64,000 nt of DNA. Origin: Anaerococcus urinomassiliensis (GTDB lineage: Bacteria > Bacillota > Clostridia > Tissierellales > Peptoniphilaceae). Every line of letters starts with the position of its first letter. Position 1 is the first letter of the stretch. The notes below the pieces were generated by a model. That model made no database searches. It saw only the letters and a program-made list of their open reading frames with translations, and was not told the origin of the DNA. The DNA lies in contig NZ_LT635782.1 in NCBI RefSeq assembly GCF_900128425.1, forward strand, positions 535,359 through 599,358. Reading direction: 5' to 3'. Below, one piece after another: positions 7,602 through 17,020 of this stretch. The translations under genes were made by a program, and so were the position numbers.

Positions 7602-8798
7602 ATGTCTAAACAACAATTTGAAAGAAGCAAACCACATATTAATATCGGAACAATCGGTCACGTAGACCACGGTAAAACAACAACAACAGCAGCAATCACT
7701 CAAGCCCTAAACAAAAAATACGGCACAGGTGAATACGTAGACTACGAACACATCGACAAAGCTCCAGAAGAAAGAGAGCGTGGAATCACAATCAACACAT
7801 CAGTAGTAGAATACGAAACACCAAATAGACACTACGCACACATCGATGCCCCAGGCCACGCTGACTACGTTAAAAACATGATTACAGGAGCAGCCCAAAT
7901 GGACGGCGCAATCATCGTAGTATCAGCAGCAGATGGTCCAATGCCACAAACAAGAGAACACATCCTACTAGCAAGACAAGTAGGCGTACCAAAAATAGCA
8001 GTATTCCTAAACAAAGAAGACCAAGTAGACGATGCCGAACTAATCGAATTAGTAGAAATGGAAGTAAGAGACCTACTAAACGAATACGAATTCGACGGAG
8101 ACAACTGCCCAGTAGTAGTAGGCTCAGCCCTAAAATCCCTACAAGAAGGTGGCGAAGGCCCATGGACAGACAAAATCCTACAACTAATGGAAGAAGTAGA
8201 CAACTACTTTGACATCCCAGAAAGAGACAACGACCAACCATTCCTAATGCCAGTAGAAGACGTAATGACAATCTCAGGCCGTGGAACAGTAGCAACAGGA
8301 AGAGTAGAAAGAGGAACCCTAAAAGTAGGCGACACAGTAGAAATCGTAGGCCTAACAGAAAAAACAACAAGCGCAGTAGTAACAGGCGTAGAAATGTTCC
8401 ACAAATCACTAGAACAAGCAGAATCAGGCGACAACGTAGGAATCCTACTAAGAGGAGTACAAAGAGACGAAATCTCAAGAGGACAAGTACTAGCAAAACC
8501 AGACAGCGTACACCCACACACAGAATTCGAAGGCCAAGTATACGTACTAACCAAAGAAGAAGGAGGCCGTCACACACCATTCTTCAGTGGCTACAGACCA
8601 CAATTCTTCTTCAGAACAACAGACGTAACAGGCGACATCCAACTAGAAGAAGGCGTAGAAATGGTAATGCCAGGCGACAACGCAACATTCAAAATCAGCC
8701 TACAAAAACCAATAGCCCTAGAAGAAGGCCTAAGATTCGCAGTACGTGAAGGTGGAAGAACAGTAGCATCAGGCGTAGTAACAAAAGTAATAAAATAG
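7602..8798 (+). CDS. tuf: Elongation factor Tu
   Basis: EF-Tu, 398 residues, the GTPase that brings aminoacyl-tRNA to the ribosome. It shows GHVDHGKTT (P-loop), the RGITI switch I, DAPGHADY (G3), NKEDQVD (G4) and the two C-terminal beta-barrels ending in VVTKVIK. AGGAGG precedes the ATG. Codon use is strikingly different from its neighbours, favouring CTA, GTA, GAC, ATC and AAC, as expected of a very highly expressed gene. It stands alone, without fusA or rpsL, and is followed directly by the structured repeat array with no terminator in between. Confidence 0.99.
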   Translation: MSKQQFERSKPHINIGTIGHVDHGKTTTTAAITQALNKKYGTGEYVDYEHIDKAPEERERGITINTSVVEYETPNRHYAHIDAPGHADYVKNMITGAAQMDGAIIVVSAADGPMPQTREHILLARQVGVPKIAVFLNKEDQVDDAELIELVEMEVRDLLNEYEFDGDNCPVVVGSALKSLQEGGEGPWTDKILQLMEEVDNYFDIPERDNDQPFLMPVEDVMTISGRGTVATGRVERGTLKVGDTVEIVGLTEKTTSAVVTGVEMFHKSLEQAESGDNVGILLRGVQRDEISRGQVLAKPDSVHPHTEFEGQVYVLTKEEGGRHTPFFSGYRPQFFFRTTDVTGDIQLEEGVEMVMPGDNATFKISLQKPIALEEGLRFAVREGGRTVASGVVTKVIK

Positions 8799-9589
8799 TC
8801 CCACCATCTTGGGTGACAAATGCAAGCATTTGTCATCTGCGAGATAAGCGAAGCTAAGAATTAGCAAGCGAATCCGCAGAACTAAGCGAGATGTCCACGA
8901 AGTGGTCATCGAGAGGACTAATCATCTTGGGTGGAAAATCCAAAGGATTTTACATCACTGAGGCGAACGAAAATGCGAAGGTCCTCCTCTAACCGGACCG
9001 GCCTGTTTCAAGCCCAGAGAACTAAGCACATAAATGAGCATTGAGTTTGGTCATTTATGCCGAAAAGTAGTGTGAAAGCACGGAAAGCAACAATAGTTGC
9101 GATTTTCGTGGAACCACGAAGTGGTCATCGAGAGGATTCATCATCTTGGGTGGAAAATCCAAAGGATTTTACATCACTGAGGCGAACGAAAATGCGAAGG
9201 TCCTCCTCTAACCGGACCGGCTTGTTTCAAGCCCAGAGAACTAAGCACATAAATGAGCATTGAGTTTGGTCATTTATGCCGAAAAGTAGTGTGAAAGCAC
9301 GGAAAGCAACAATAGTTGCGATTTTCGTGGAACCACGAAATGGTCATCGAGAGGACCCCACCATCTTGGGTGACAAATGCAAGCATTTGTCATCTCTGAG
9401 GCGAACGAATAAGTGCAGGTCCTCCTCTAGCCGGACGGGCTTGTTTCAAATCCAGAGAACTAAGCACATAAATGACCATTGAATTTGGTCATTTATGGCG
9501 AAAAGTAGTGCGAAAGCACGGAGAGCAACAATAGTTGCGATTTTCGTGGATTACCAAAAAGTATCTCGAGGAGATGATTTCCTCATTTA
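8799..9589 (+). repeat. Tandem array of structured ~219-bp repeats downstream of tuf
   Basis: The motif CATCTTGGGTG recurs at 8805, 8923, 9142 and 9362, so there is one short copy (118 bp) and then copies of 219 and 220 bp plus a last one ending near 9550. The unit is GC-richer than its surroundings and dense in hairpins. These are a variable hairpin after CATCTTGGGTG, an enclosing stem GAGGAC(C/T) with (G)GTCCTC, a CATAAATGA.../...TCATTTATG stem, GTG(C/T)-GAAA-GCAC with a GNRA loop, GCAAC-AATA-GTTGC, and CGTGG-AA-CCACG. Two identical-looking short open frames exist here but have no ribosome sites. It may be a structured 3' region of the tuf transcript, a processed RNA, or a DNA repeat family. 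Function unknown. Confidence 0.8.
9362..9550 (+). ncRNA. Candidate structured RNA unit, last copy of the array
   Basis: This copy has the most regular folds: ACAAATGC-AA-GCATTTGT, GAGGACC (9351-9357, just upstream) with GGTCCTC (9418-9424), CATAAATGACC with GGTCATTTATG, GTGC-GAAA-GCAC and GCAAC-AATA-GTTGC. Middle copies replace the first hairpin with AAAATCC-AAA-GGATTTT, keeping the pairing while changing the bases. I do not recognise it as a known RNA family. That it is transcribed is inference from its position between tuf and a terminator at 9600-9630. Confidence 0.45.
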
Positions 9590-9599
9590 AAAAAATAGC

Positions 9600-9630
9600 A
9601 AAGAGTGGGCATTTTGCTCGCTCTTTATTT
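9600..9630 (+). terminator. Intrinsic terminator after the tuf-repeat region
   Basis: AAAGAGTGGGC pairs with GCTCGCTCTTT, allowing wobble pairs, and is followed by T-rich sequence. It is the first convincing terminator after tuf, so the repeats could be part of the tuf transcript. Confidence 0.65.
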
Positions 9631-9644
9631 ATTAAGGAGTGCTT

Positions 9645-10976
9645 ATGAAAAAAAATAAGTGGATTTTATCCCTTGTTTTTGCCATTATCCTAGGTCTATC
9701 TTCTTGCACTAATAGTAATACCAAAGAAAATATTACTGAAAATAAAGAGATTAGTGATAGTCTAGAAAAGACTGGCGAAAGTAAGACAGATCAAGCTAAA
9801 AGTGAAGAAGATACTACTAACTCTAGTGGTCTAATCAATGAGGCCGTCGAAAGAGAAGTAGGTAAACCTTATGAAGTGGGTGTCACACCTGATGATTACA
9901 ATATGGACTATGACACTTCACGTATGCACGATCTGAAAGCAAAAAAATCAAAATATTATCCAGAAGATGGAGTTAAGGGTTTATACTTAAACTCTTACAG
10001 TGTAAATAATCCAGAAGTATACAATAAGATTATAGAGAAACTTGAAAGTACAAAATTAAATTCAGTTGTTATTGACATCAAAGATGATTGGGGCAATGTC
10101 ACCATGAATTTTGATACAGATGATGAGGATATAAAGTACTCAAAAATTGATATAATTGATCCTAAGGCTTTCTTAGAAGAAATGCATTCTAGAGATATAT
10201 ATGTAATAGGAAGGGTTACTACTTTTAAAGATAGTATCATAACAGAAAAATATCCAGACTGGGGATTCACCTTAGATGATGGAAGTCTTTGGAAAAATGG
10301 TCATGGAGAAGCTTTTATGAATCCTTTCTTAAAGGAAGTTCAAGATTATGATATCAAAATTGCAAAGCTTGCTGCAGAAGCTGGATTTGATGAAATTCAG
10401 TTTGACTACGTCAGATTTGCCGAAGGATTTGAAACCTTTGGAGACACTCTTTCTTATTCTAGGGGTGAATATGAAGATGAGACTGACATGGACGATGGAC
10501 AGAAGAGAGTTGCAGCTATAACAGGCTTTGTACAAAGAGCTCGTGAAGAGTTACAAAACTATGGCACACCGATATCAATAGATGTGTTTGGATATGCCCT
10601 CCAAGTAAGAAGAGCTGAAGGTATAGGCCAGGATTTTGACGAGATGGCTAATCAAACTGATGCTATATCATCAATGATTTATCCATCCCACTGGGGCAAA
10701 TGGTCATTTGACATAGAAAAACCTGACCTAGAACCATATAATCTAGTTTATAAGTATCTAGAAGCGGAGCAAGAGGTATTGGGAGCGCTTGAGCACCCAC
10801 CTGTATCTCGTCCATGGATTCAAGACTTCACAGCTAGTTGGATTGGAGAAGGAAACTGGATGGAATATGATGGAGAAGCAGTACAAGCCCAAATAGATGC
10901 TATTTATGACAAAGGACAAAATGAATATCTAATTTGGAATGCTTCTAGTGAATATTCCGATGGCGTAGATTACTAA
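9645..10976 (+). CDS. Lipoprotein with putative glycoside hydrolase domain (DUF4015)
   Basis: A 443-residue predicted lipoprotein. A hydrophobic leader ends in the lipobox LSSC, so the mature protein would be lipid-anchored outside the membrane. A Ser/Glu/Lys-rich linker follows, then a barrel-like domain resembling DUF4015 (PF13200), with segments GLYLNSYSVNNPE, VVIDIKDDWGN, EIQFDYVRF, ISIDVFGYAL and MIYPSHWG. DUF4015 proteins are thought to be related to alpha-amylase-type hydrolases, but no substrate is established. The ATG at 9645 was chosen because AAGGAG lies five bases upstream; a GTG at 9639 overlaps that site. Confidence 0.8.
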   Translation: MKKNKWILSLVFAIILGLSSCTNSNTKENITENKEISDSLEKTGESKTDQAKSEEDTTNSSGLINEAVEREVGKPYEVGVTPDDYNMDYDTSRMHDLKAKKSKYYPEDGVKGLYLNSYSVNNPEVYNKIIEKLESTKLNSVVIDIKDDWGNVTMNFDTDDEDIKYSKIDIIDPKAFLEEMHSRDIYVIGRVTTFKDSIITEKYPDWGFTLDDGSLWKNGHGEAFMNPFLKEVQDYDIKIAKLAAEAGFDEIQFDYVRFAEGFETFGDTLSYSRGEYEDETDMDDGQKRVAAITGFVQRAREELQNYGTPISIDVFGYALQVRRAEGIGQDFDEMANQTDAISSMIYPSHWGKWSFDIEKPDLEPYNLVYKYLEAEQEVLGALEHPPVSRPWIQDFTASWIGEGNWMEYDGEAVQAQIDAIYDKGQNEYLIWNASSEYSDGVDY

Positions 10977-10980
10977 TATA

Positions 10981-11012
10981 AACTGTAGTGAAACTTATGT
11001 TTTGCTACAGTT
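10981..11012 (+). terminator. Hairpin terminator after the DUF4015 gene
   Basis: AACTGTAG and CTACAGTT form an 8-bp stem shortly after the stop codon, followed by a moderately T-rich tract. Confidence 0.6.
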
Positions 11013-11037
11013 ATTTCTATTTGTAACATATGTTACT

Positions 11038-11059
11038 GATAGTGATAATCATTTATGAT
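11038..11059 (+). promoter_or_regulatory. Fur-like operator upstream of the hemerythrin/PAS gene
   Basis: GATAGTGATAATCATT followed by TATGAT closely matches the Fur consensus GATAATGATAATCATTATC. It overlaps a possible -10 (TATGAT, 11054-11059) and ends about 25 bp before the gene's start. This suggests iron-dependent or related FUR-family control. Confidence 0.55.
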
Positions 11060-11083
11060 ACACTTTTTGAGGAAGGTGATAAT

Positions 11084-12421
11084 ATGAAATTAGATATTAA
11101 TGAAAATTTAGAAAGTTTAATAAGTAAGAATCCTAAGTTGAAAGATGAATTATTAAAGCTTGGCTTTGTTGGTCTTGATAATCCTATAATGATCAAAAAA
11201 ATGGCATCTAAAATGTCAATAAAAAGAGGAGCTAAGATATTAGGAATAAAGGATATAGAATCAAAATTGCAATCACTTGGTTATGAAATTGAAGATTCAT
11301 CTTTTGACAAAGAAATAATAGATAGAAAAGCAAATATTAAATCCTATATAAAAAGATTGTCAGATGGTGAAGATCTTGAGTCAGTAAGAAAAGATTTTAA
11401 AGAGAATTTTGAAGGTGTCTCTTCCTCAGAAATTATGGATGCAGAAGAATCACTATTAGATGACGGTATGGATAAGCAAGAGGTAAGAAGATTATGTGAT
11501 GTACACTCTGCCTTATTTCATGGTATGACTATTGAAGAAGATAAAAAAATAGTATATGACAATCCAGTACTTAATCTATTCCAAGATGAGAATAATGAGA
11601 TTAAGAATCTAATTGCAAAAACAAAAGCATATTTTGATGGAGAAATTTGTGAAAATTCATTGGAAGAATTACAAAGGCTTTTAAATAGTCACTATAGAAA
11701 AAAGGGTGATCTATTATATCCGCTACTAGAGTCAAAATATAATAAATCTGGTCCATCAGAAGTTATGTGGGGTGTTGACTATGAAATTTTAAGAAATATA
11801 AAAAAAGCCCTCAAAAAGAATGACAAAGACATGTTAGAGGAAACTATAGTAAGAGCAGAAGAAATGACTTATAAAGAGGAAAATATACTATATCCTTTGA
11901 TAGCAGATAATTTATCTGATGAAGATTACTCAAATATATATAGTGATTTGAAAGAATATGATCAAGATAATGAATACGGCGATAATAAATTGTCAAAAGA
12001 AATTGATGGTACAGATGATAAGTATATATATTTTTCAAAAGGGAAAATGAGACTTGATCAACTTGAAGCAATGCTTGATACTTTAGAAATTGAAATTACT
12101 TATGTAGATGAAGAAGATATCAATTCTTATTATAATAATCCTAAGGAAAACAAAATCTTTAAAAGACCAAAGTCTTCCCTAGGAAGGAAGGTATATTCAT
12201 GTCATCCACCTCAAGCATTACCAAAAGTAAAAAAGATTATTGGAGACTTAAAATCTGGTGTTCGTGATAAGGTCGTTGTAATTAGAGACATAGGTGGAAG
12301 TGATTACACAGTAACATATTATGGAGTTTGGGACAAAGAAGGTAATTACAAGGGGATTTTAGAAACTGTTCAGAATATGGATTTTTATAAGAATTACCTC
12401 AAAAAATGGAATAAGTTGTAA
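11084..12421 (+). CDS. DUF438 protein with hemerythrin-like and PAS domains
   Basis: A 445-residue cytoplasmic protein. The N-terminus is a DUF1858-like domain (LDINENLESLISKNPKLKDELLKLGF). A DUF438 segment follows (IKSYIKRLSDGEDLESVRKDF to LCDVHSALFHG), then a hemerythrin-like four-helix region with His/Glu in LLNSHYRKKGDLLYP and TYKEENILYPLI, and a C-terminal PAS-like domain ending in YYGVWDKEGNYKGILETVQ. Hemerythrin domains bind a di-iron site and sense oxygen or nitric oxide. The role here is inferred to be redox or oxygen sensing. The start at 11084 has GGAAGGTG upstream. The gene appears monocistronic. Confidence 0.82.
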   Translation: MKLDINENLESLISKNPKLKDELLKLGFVGLDNPIMIKKMASKMSIKRGAKILGIKDIESKLQSLGYEIEDSSFDKEIIDRKANIKSYIKRLSDGEDLESVRKDFKENFEGVSSSEIMDAEESLLDDGMDKQEVRRLCDVHSALFHGMTIEEDKKIVYDNPVLNLFQDENNEIKNLIAKTKAYFDGEICENSLEELQRLLNSHYRKKGDLLYPLLESKYNKSGPSEVMWGVDYEILRNIKKALKKNDKDMLEETIVRAEEMTYKEENILYPLIADNLSDEDYSNIYSDLKEYDQDNEYGDNKLSKEIDGTDDKYIYFSKGKMRLDQLEAMLDTLEIEITYVDEEDINSYYNNPKENKIFKRPKSSLGRKVYSCHPPQALPKVKKIIGDLKSGVRDKVVVIRDIGGSDYTVTYYGVWDKEGNYKGILETVQNMDFYKNYLKKWNKL

Positions 12422-12470
12422 AAAAAATCGTTTCATTTAAACTTTAGTTAAGTAAATGAAACGATTTTTG
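12422..12470. terminator. Bidirectional terminator between convergent genes
   Basis: AAAAATCGTTTCATTTA pairs with TAAATGAAACGATTTTT, giving a 17-bp stem with A- and T-runs on both sides. It serves the DUF438 gene on + and the AraC gene on the minus strand. Confidence 0.9.
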
Positions 12471-12471
12471 C

Positions 12472-13323
12472 CTATAGTCTATGTTTTTTTCTAAATTGCG
12501 ATGGTGTTTGCATGGTTTTTTTCTTGAAAACTTGGTTAAAATACGATTGAGAATTGAAACCAACTATGGTTGATATTTCTTCCATGGAATGATTTGTTGA
12601 AATCAGTAAGTTTTTAGATATCTCTATTCTTTTTAATATTAAGTATTCGATAGGAGTGACCCTATAAGCTTGTTTAAACTCAGATATTAAATGAAACTTG
12701 TTCATGTAAGCCATGGTAGATAATTGTTCTAACTTAATATCTTCAGCATAGTTGTTATCAATGTATGACTTAACATAATCAATTTGATGGTTGATTTTCC
12801 TATCGTGTTGAATCACAACTTTATCTTCGTTGGCCCTTAAGAGATTGATAATAAAAATAGATGCCAAAGAATTTGCCATAGATTTAGAAAATAGATTTTT
12901 GCTTTTATATTCATCTAATATATTTTCAAAAGTTGACAAAGCTTTATATTCATTAGCTAAATTTATATGAAAAAAGTTAGTTGGATTGACACTATTTGTT
13001 TTCTTATTTACTATAGAAATAGAAATAGACTCTACACCAAAACCAATAACTTCACAATTATCAAAATTCCCATCAATATACATAGTATGGCCAATATTTG
13101 AATTAATGATAATAAGGTCATTTTGCCTAATATCTATTGCTTCGTTTTCAATAGAAAGTTTGCCCGCGCCATTTATTAGAAAATAAAAATAAGTAAATGG
13201 ATGGAATTGAATTCTTGAAGAATAATTCTTATTAAAAATAAATTTCTGGCTATCTAATACTTTTATTCCAAGATCTGATATGTCATTTTCTCTATCGATA
13301 TCATTTGTATTGAATGTATCCAT
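12472..13323 (-). CDS. AraC-family transcriptional regulator
   Basis: A 283-residue regulator. The N-terminal half is a cupin-like ligand-binding domain (FHPFTYFYFLINGAGKLSIENEAIDIRQNDLIIINSN). The C-terminal ~100 residues hold the two helix-turn-helix motifs of AraC proteins: IKLEQLSTMAYMNKFHLISEFKQAYRVTPIEYL, then MEEISTIVGFNSQSYFNQVFKKKTMQTPSQFRKK. The ligand is unknown. No obvious target gene adjoins it: the neighbours are the convergent DUF438 gene and the divergent dnaG operon. An AT-rich palindrome (about 13351-13379) just upstream might be an autoregulatory site. Confidence 0.88.
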   Translation of the reverse strand: MDTFNTNDIDRENDISDLGIKVLDSQKFIFNKNYSSRIQFHPFTYFYFLINGAGKLSIENEAIDIRQNDLIIINSNIGHTMYIDGNFDNCEVIGFGVESISISIVNKKTNSVNPTNFFHINLANEYKALSTFENILDEYKSKNLFSKSMANSLASIFIINLLRANEDKVVIQHDRKINHQIDYVKSYIDNNYAEDIKLEQLSTMAYMNKFHLISEFKQAYRVTPIEYLILKRIEISKNLLISTNHSMEEISTIVGFNSQSYFNQVFKKKTMQTPSQFRKKHRL

Positions 13324-13505
13324 AATTTTTCTCCTGAACTTCTATCCTTTATTACAATAATATATAATATATATTATTATATTACATTTTAGAATTAATT
13401 TAAAGTAATAATTATAATATAATTTTAACATCGTGTTCTTCCTATTATAACAATTATATCATTATAACTATAATATTTCTGCATAATTTATAAAAAGATG
13501 AAAAA

Positions 13506-13533
13506 TTGAAAAGTTTTCTTGCCTTAGTATAGT
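13506..13533 (+). promoter_or_regulatory. Candidate promoter of the dnaG-rpoD operon
   Basis: TTGAAA (13506-13511) and TATAGT (13528-13533) have a 16-bp spacer, just ahead of the ribosome site AGGGGTGAT. The 180 bp upstream are almost pure A/T. Confidence 0.55.
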
Positions 13534-13554
13534 TTGATTAATAGGGGTGATATT

Positions 13555-15210
13555 ATGGCTATGATTTCAGATACGACAATAGAACTAATAAGGTCAAGGG
13601 CTAATATAGTTGATATTATCAGTGAGTATACTGACTTAAAGAGGTCGGGTTCTTCTTTTAAAGGCCTATGTCCATTTCATAATGAGAAAACGCCATCATT
13701 TACTGTTGATGATAGGAAACAATTATTTCACTGCTTCGGTTGTGGTGCAGGTGGAGATGTTGTTTCTTTTATTATGCAAAAAGAGGGCCTATCATACAAG
13801 GAAAGCCTAGAATATTTGGCAAATAAAACAGGAGTTACAATTACCTACAATGATAGTTCATCACAAAATCCCAAAAATAAAGAACTTTATGAAATAAACA
13901 AAGATGTGATGATGTTTTATTATAAAAATTTGCTAACAAACAAGGATGCCATAAATTATCTTAAAAAAAGAGGATTATCATCTTCTATTGTTAATAAATT
14001 TATGCTAGGATTTGCCAAAAATTCTTGGGATGACTTGTTAAGTTACGGTGAATATAAGGGCTATGACAAAAATGATTTGGAGGATATTGGACTTATTAAA
14101 AAGTCAGCTAAGGGCAAATATTATGATAAATATAGAAATAGGATAATTTTCCCAATTATAAATCATTATGGTAATGTTATTGGTTTTGGTGGAAGAAGTA
14201 TCGATGATCAAATGCCCAAATATCTTAATTCCCCAGAATCTAGTATTTTTAAGAAAAGGTACAATCTTTATGGCCTAAATGTCTATAAGAGGCAAAAAAA
14301 GAAAGATATAATCCTTGTGGAAGGTTATATGGATGTCATTGCTTTAAATAACCATGGTATAGACTACGCTGTAGCTAGTCTTGGTACTGCTCTAACAGAT
14401 GACCAAGCAAAGCTTATAAAAAGATATGCGGATAATGTCTATATTTGCTATGACAGAGATGGGGCAGGAATGAAAGCTACTGACAAAGCTTGCGATATTT
14501 TCCTAAATAATAAAGTAGTAGCTAAGGTTATTATTCTAGAAGAAGGCCTTGACCCAGATGATTTTATTAAAAAATACGGCCAAGAAAAGTTTTTAGAAAA
14601 AAAGAGCCAATCTTTAGATGTTTATAATTATAAATATAACAAAATATTGGATTTATATAGTGAGGCAAACGAAAATGAGAAGTTTGAGAAGTTGGATTTA
14701 TTTATAGAATTTCTTGCAAGTATAGACAAAGACCTAACTAGAGAAATATTCATAAACAACGTATCAACTCTATTTAACATTGATAAAACTACTTTAAATG
14801 AGGCCATAAACAAGTATAGTACTGATACTGGCAATAGAGCGAATTATTCAAATAAAAAGAATAAAATAATTATTCCAGAGAAGAAAAAATCCTTTAATAC
14901 TATCGAATTAGAAATACTTAGATTAATTTTTAATCAAAAAGATGATTATTTATTTAAGAAAGATTTTTTTGATCAACATCTAAAAAATGAAAAAGTATTA
15001 AACGTTAAAGATTTTATTATAAATAAAGATGTTAGTAAGTTTGACCAAAATGATGATGATTATAATTACATTTTTGACTATATAAGTGATGATACCAATC
15101 CAATACAAATAATTGAATTGATTGATAAAATAAGGCTTTTTGAAAAAAGACAAAAGTTATTTGAGCTAAAAGCCCATAGAAAAAAAGCCAAGAGGAGTAC
15201 GAATGAGTAG
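13555..15210 (+). CDS. dnaG: DNA primase
   Basis: DnaG makes RNA primers at the replication fork. The 551-residue protein has the N-terminal zinc-binding domain ([11 protein letters not shown] and [10 protein letters not shown]), the catalytic core with conserved RIIFPI and GFGGR segments, and a TOPRIM fold ([12 protein letters not shown], with DRDGAG). The C-terminal helicase-binding part is short and divergent. The start at 13555 was chosen for the AGGGGTGAT site upstream; a frame to 13534 adds seven codons without one. It overlaps rpoD by 8 bp, the classic macromolecular-synthesis operon, although rpsU is not present. Confidence 0.97.
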   Translation: MAMISDTTIELIRSRANIVDIISEYTDLKRSGSSFKGLCPFHNEKTPSFTVDDRKQLFHCFGCGAGGDVVSFIMQKEGLSYKESLEYLANKTGVTITYNDSSSQNPKNKELYEINKDVMMFYYKNLLTNKDAINYLKKRGLSSSIVNKFMLGFAKNSWDDLLSYGEYKGYDKNDLEDIGLIKKSAKGKYYDKYRNRIIFPIINHYGNVIGFGGRSIDDQMPKYLNSPESSIFKKRYNLYGLNVYKRQKKKDIILVEGYMDVIALNNHGIDYAVASLGTALTDDQAKLIKRYADNVYICYDRDGAGMKATDKACDIFLNNKVVAKVIILEEGLDPDDFIKKYGQEKFLEKKSQSLDVYNYKYNKILDLYSEANENEKFEKLDLFIEFLASIDKDLTREIFINNVSTLFNIDKTTLNEAINKYSTDTGNRANYSNKKNKIIIPEKKKSFNTIELEILRLIFNQKDDYLFKKDFFDQHLKNEKVLNVKDFIINKDVSKFDQNDDDYNYIFDYISDDTNPIQIIELIDKIRLFEKRQKLFELKAHRKKAKRSTNE

Positions 15211-17020
15211 CCAGAGCGATAAGTTGCTTGATGAAGATGTTTTAAAAGAGATAATAGAAGAATTTCAGTCCATTAGTGAAAATCAAGATGGACTTATAAC
15301 TTATACTCAAATATATACTTTTGATTCATTTAAAGAAGTAGAAGAAGATAGCAAAAAATACGTCATATCTCAAATTTTAAGTAGTGGAATCGAAATTGTA
15401 GAAAAATCCGAAGCACAGTTAGACGAAGATTTGGATGATGGTGATTTGGATGATGATATAGATGACGAAAAGCCACTAGATGAAGAAGATATTAACGAAG
15501 AAGATATAGATGAAGAAATAGATGATGACGTCGAAAATATTTCTGGTATTAAGCTTGATGACCCAGTTAAGATGTACCTTAAGGAAATAGGAAAAGTTTC
15601 ATTATTGACTGCTAAGGAAGAAATTGACCTATCTAGAAAGATGGAGTTGGGTGAGATAGCATACAAAAAATTAGAAGGTATAAATTTAAATAAGCAAAAT
15701 AAAATTGAATTATCCAATACTATATTTTTTGGAAATCTTGCAAAAGCCTTACTTATTGCAAATGATGAATACCAGAATGATGGAAAACTAAGCGAAGAAT
15801 CAGGATACAATCTAAATGGGATCATTGCAATGGGCAAACTTTTCGAAGAGATTACGGTTGAAGAACCTGATTTAGAAAAGATAGAGGCGCTAAAAAACAA
15901 GGTATTAATTTGCAATATAGCCCAAAAATCTGTAAATGACAAAGAACTTAGCGAAAATGATGCAAATTCACTTTGTGATTTATTTGATTCCTTTGATCAC
16001 ATACTTAATGTAAACGTAGATGAAAATGTGCTTACCTTTGTATATGAATCATTTACTAATCTATTATCTAAGGCTTTAAATGAAGAATATCTAAAAACTT
16101 TTGATAAGATGACCATTGATTCATTAATTGAAGCTGCAAATAGATCTAAACAATTATCTATAGACAATTGTTTAAGTATAGATGAGGTTAAAGAATTAAA
16201 TGAACTGGTAGAAATGAGCAATGTTGCTCATATAATTTTTGAAAATGATCAGCTTAGCCAAGACGATATATTAAAACTAAAAAAAGCTGTTCTACTTTCA
16301 AAAAGAGCTAAACAAAAATTGGCTGAGACAAACCTAAGGTTGGTAGTTTCTATTGCTAAGAAGTATGTAGGTCGTGGTATGAGCTTCTTGGATCTAATTC
16401 AAGAAGGAAATATGGGGCTTATGAAGGCTGTAGACAAGTATGACTACAATCGTGGATTTAAGTTCTCAACCTATGCAACATGGTGGATACGCCAAGCTAT
16501 AACACGTGCTATAGCTGACCAAGCAAGAACTATTAGAATCCCGGTTCATATGGTTGAAACTATAAATAAGTTAGTGAGAACTCAAAGACAATTAGTTCAA
16601 GAACTGGGTCGAGATCCATCTAATGAGGAAATAGCTGAGCAAATGGGCATAGAGGTTTCAAAGGTTCAAGAAATCAGAAAAATTGCCCAAGAACCAGTAT
16701 CTCTTGAAACTCCAATTGGTGAAGAGGAAGATTCACACTTAGGAGATTTCATAGAGGATGAATCTGCAGTAAATCCTGATGAAGCAGCGAACTACACTAT
16801 GCTTAGAGAGAACTTAAACGAAGTCCTATCTTGTCTAGGGGCTCGTGAAAAACGAGTATTGCAGCTCAGATTTGGGCTTATAGATGGAACTCCAAGAACA
16901 CTAGAAGAAGTTGGCAAGGAATTTGATGTAACTCGTGAAAGGATACGTCAAATCGAAGCAAAGGCTCTTAGAAAGCTAAAAAGTCCGAATAAGAGCGAAT
17001 CATTGAAAGACTTTTTATAA
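15203..17020 (+). CDS. rpoD: RNA polymerase primary sigma factor
   Basis: The 605-residue housekeeping sigma-70 (SigA). Region 1.2 is [21 protein letters not shown]. Regions 2.1-2.4 are [27 protein letters not shown] to [18 protein letters not shown], region 3 is [13 protein letters not shown], and region 4.2 is [27 protein letters not shown]. Two oddities for a Gram-positive SigA are visible: a strongly acidic run of Asp/Glu in region 1.1 (about residues 73-113) and a long insertion of roughly 230 residues between regions 1.2 and 2, as in the non-conserved region of proteobacterial RpoD. It is embedded in the dnaG-rpoD-trmK-nif3 operon. Confidence 0.97.
   Translation: MSSQSDKLLDEDVLKEIIEEFQSISENQDGLITYTQIYTFDSFKEVEEDSKKYVISQILSSGIEIVEKSEAQLDEDLDDGDLDDDIDDEKPLDEEDINEEDIDEEIDDDVENISGIKLDDPVKMYLKEIGKVSLLTAKEEIDLSRKMELGEIAYKKLEGINLNKQNKIELSNTIFFGNLAKALLIANDEYQNDGKLSEESGYNLNGIIAMGKLFEEITVEEPDLEKIEALKNKVLICNIAQKSVNDKELSENDANSLCDLFDSFDHILNVNVDENVLTFVYESFTNLLSKALNEEYLKTFDKMTIDSLIEAANRSKQLSIDNCLSIDEVKELNELVEMSNVAHIIFENDQLSQDDILKLKKAVLLSKRAKQKLAETNLRLVVSIAKKYVGRGMSFLDLIQEGNMGLMKAVDKYDYNRGFKFSTYATWWIRQAITRAIADQARTIRIPVHMVETINKLVRTQRQLVQELGRDPSNEEIAEQMGIEVSKVQEIRKIAQEPVSLETPIGEEEDSHLGDFIEDESAVNPDEAANYTMLRENLNEVLSCLGAREKRVLQLRFGLIDGTPRTLEEVGKEFDVTRERIRQIEAKALRKLKSPNKSESLKDFL

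Noticed and set aside
7912..8580. 222-codon minus-strand open frame inside tuf
   Set aside because: It is Leu-rich shadow coding produced by the strong codon bias of tuf, with no start signal or homology.
9057..9482. Two 68-codon open frames with the same N-terminus (MPKSSVKARKATIVAIF) in the tuf repeats
   Set aside because: They are the same frame in two copies of the repeat. There is no ribosome site, the third copy does not keep the frame, and the base changes preserve RNA pairing rather than amino acids.
8799..9589. tuf repeats as a second CRISPR array or a group II intron remnant
   Set aside because: The unit is about 219 bp with no spacer-like unique segments between short repeats. 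I see no domain V-like motif or intron-encoded protein.
15370..15942. 190-codon Ser-rich minus-strand frame inside rpoD
   Set aside because: It is the complement of Asp/Glu/Ala-rich codons in rpoD and lacks a ribosome site.
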